Shown here: positions 6,045 to 6,087 of the stretch, one piece after another
Layout of the letters: each line of letters starts with the position of its first letter
How positions within the stretch are numbered: position 1 is the stretch's first letter
From: Clostridium sp. UBA3947
Lineage (GTDB): Bacteria; Bacillota; Clostridia; Clostridiales; Clostridiaceae
Length of the DNA stretch: 6,087 bases
Assembly (NCBI GenBank): GCA_002385545.1
Contig: DGDR01000016.1
Coordinates: 1 to 6,087 of the forward strand
Direction: 5' to 3'
The notes under the pieces: generated by a model
Seen by the model: only the letters and a program-made list of their open reading frames with translations
Database searches by the model: none
Told to the model about the DNA's origin: nothing
Position numbers and translations under genes: made by a program

Positions 6045-6087
6045 ATTTTACCCCCTTGTAAAGTATGGGTACTGTCAAAGTTTTTTA

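Noticed and set aside
6073..6078. Perfect TTGACA on the minus strand upstream of pilT
   Set aside because: At 17 bp the -10 position falls on the GGGGGT ribosome binding site, so it cannot drive pilT as a normal sigma-A promoter. The real promoter probably lies beyond the window.

Overview
The window is AT-rich DNA with every gene on the minus strand. It comes from a Gram-positive, endospore-forming, low-GC Firmicute and most resembles Clostridium in the broad sense. The evidence for this is SpoIIGA beside ftsAZ, purine-rich ribosome binding sites, GTG and TTG starts, FtsZ ending in the LEIPAFLRKQRR-type peptide, and a PilT in a Gram-positive background. I cannot name a species from the sequence alone.

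Read in the direction of transcription (right to left), the layout is as follows. pilT (6044-4989) encodes a type IV pilus retraction ATPase and is followed by a hairpin. Next is a membrane-anchored family 2 glycosyltransferase (4725-3433) that ends in a strong intrinsic terminator. Then comes the ftsA-ftsZ operon (3296-978), with only 15 bp between the genes; it appears to be driven by a sigma-H-type promoter and closes with a strong terminator 3 bp after the ftsZ stop. Last is spoIIGA (from 756), which has its own promoter and is cut off by the left end of the window. Bases 1-19 are not genomic: they are the Nextera/Tn5 mosaic-end adapter sequence, left on the contig end inside the spoIIGA coding region.

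FtsA (membrane tether) and FtsZ (tubulin-like ring) start both vegetative and polar sporulation septa. SpoIIGA is the membrane protease that activates pro-sigma-E in the mother cell after the polar septum forms. The regulatory DNA fits this arrangement. Upstream of ftsA is an exact match to the sigma-H consensus. Upstream of spoIIGA is a -35/-10 pair with the unusual 22-bp spacing known from the Bacillus subtilis Spo0A-activated spoIIG promoter, with a Spo0A-box-like site over the -35. The core division and sporulation genes are ordinary. The points of interest are the conserved regulatory architecture, the neighbouring pilT and glycosyltransferase genes, and the adapter artefact. I see no mobile element, CRISPR array, RNA gene or clearly new system.
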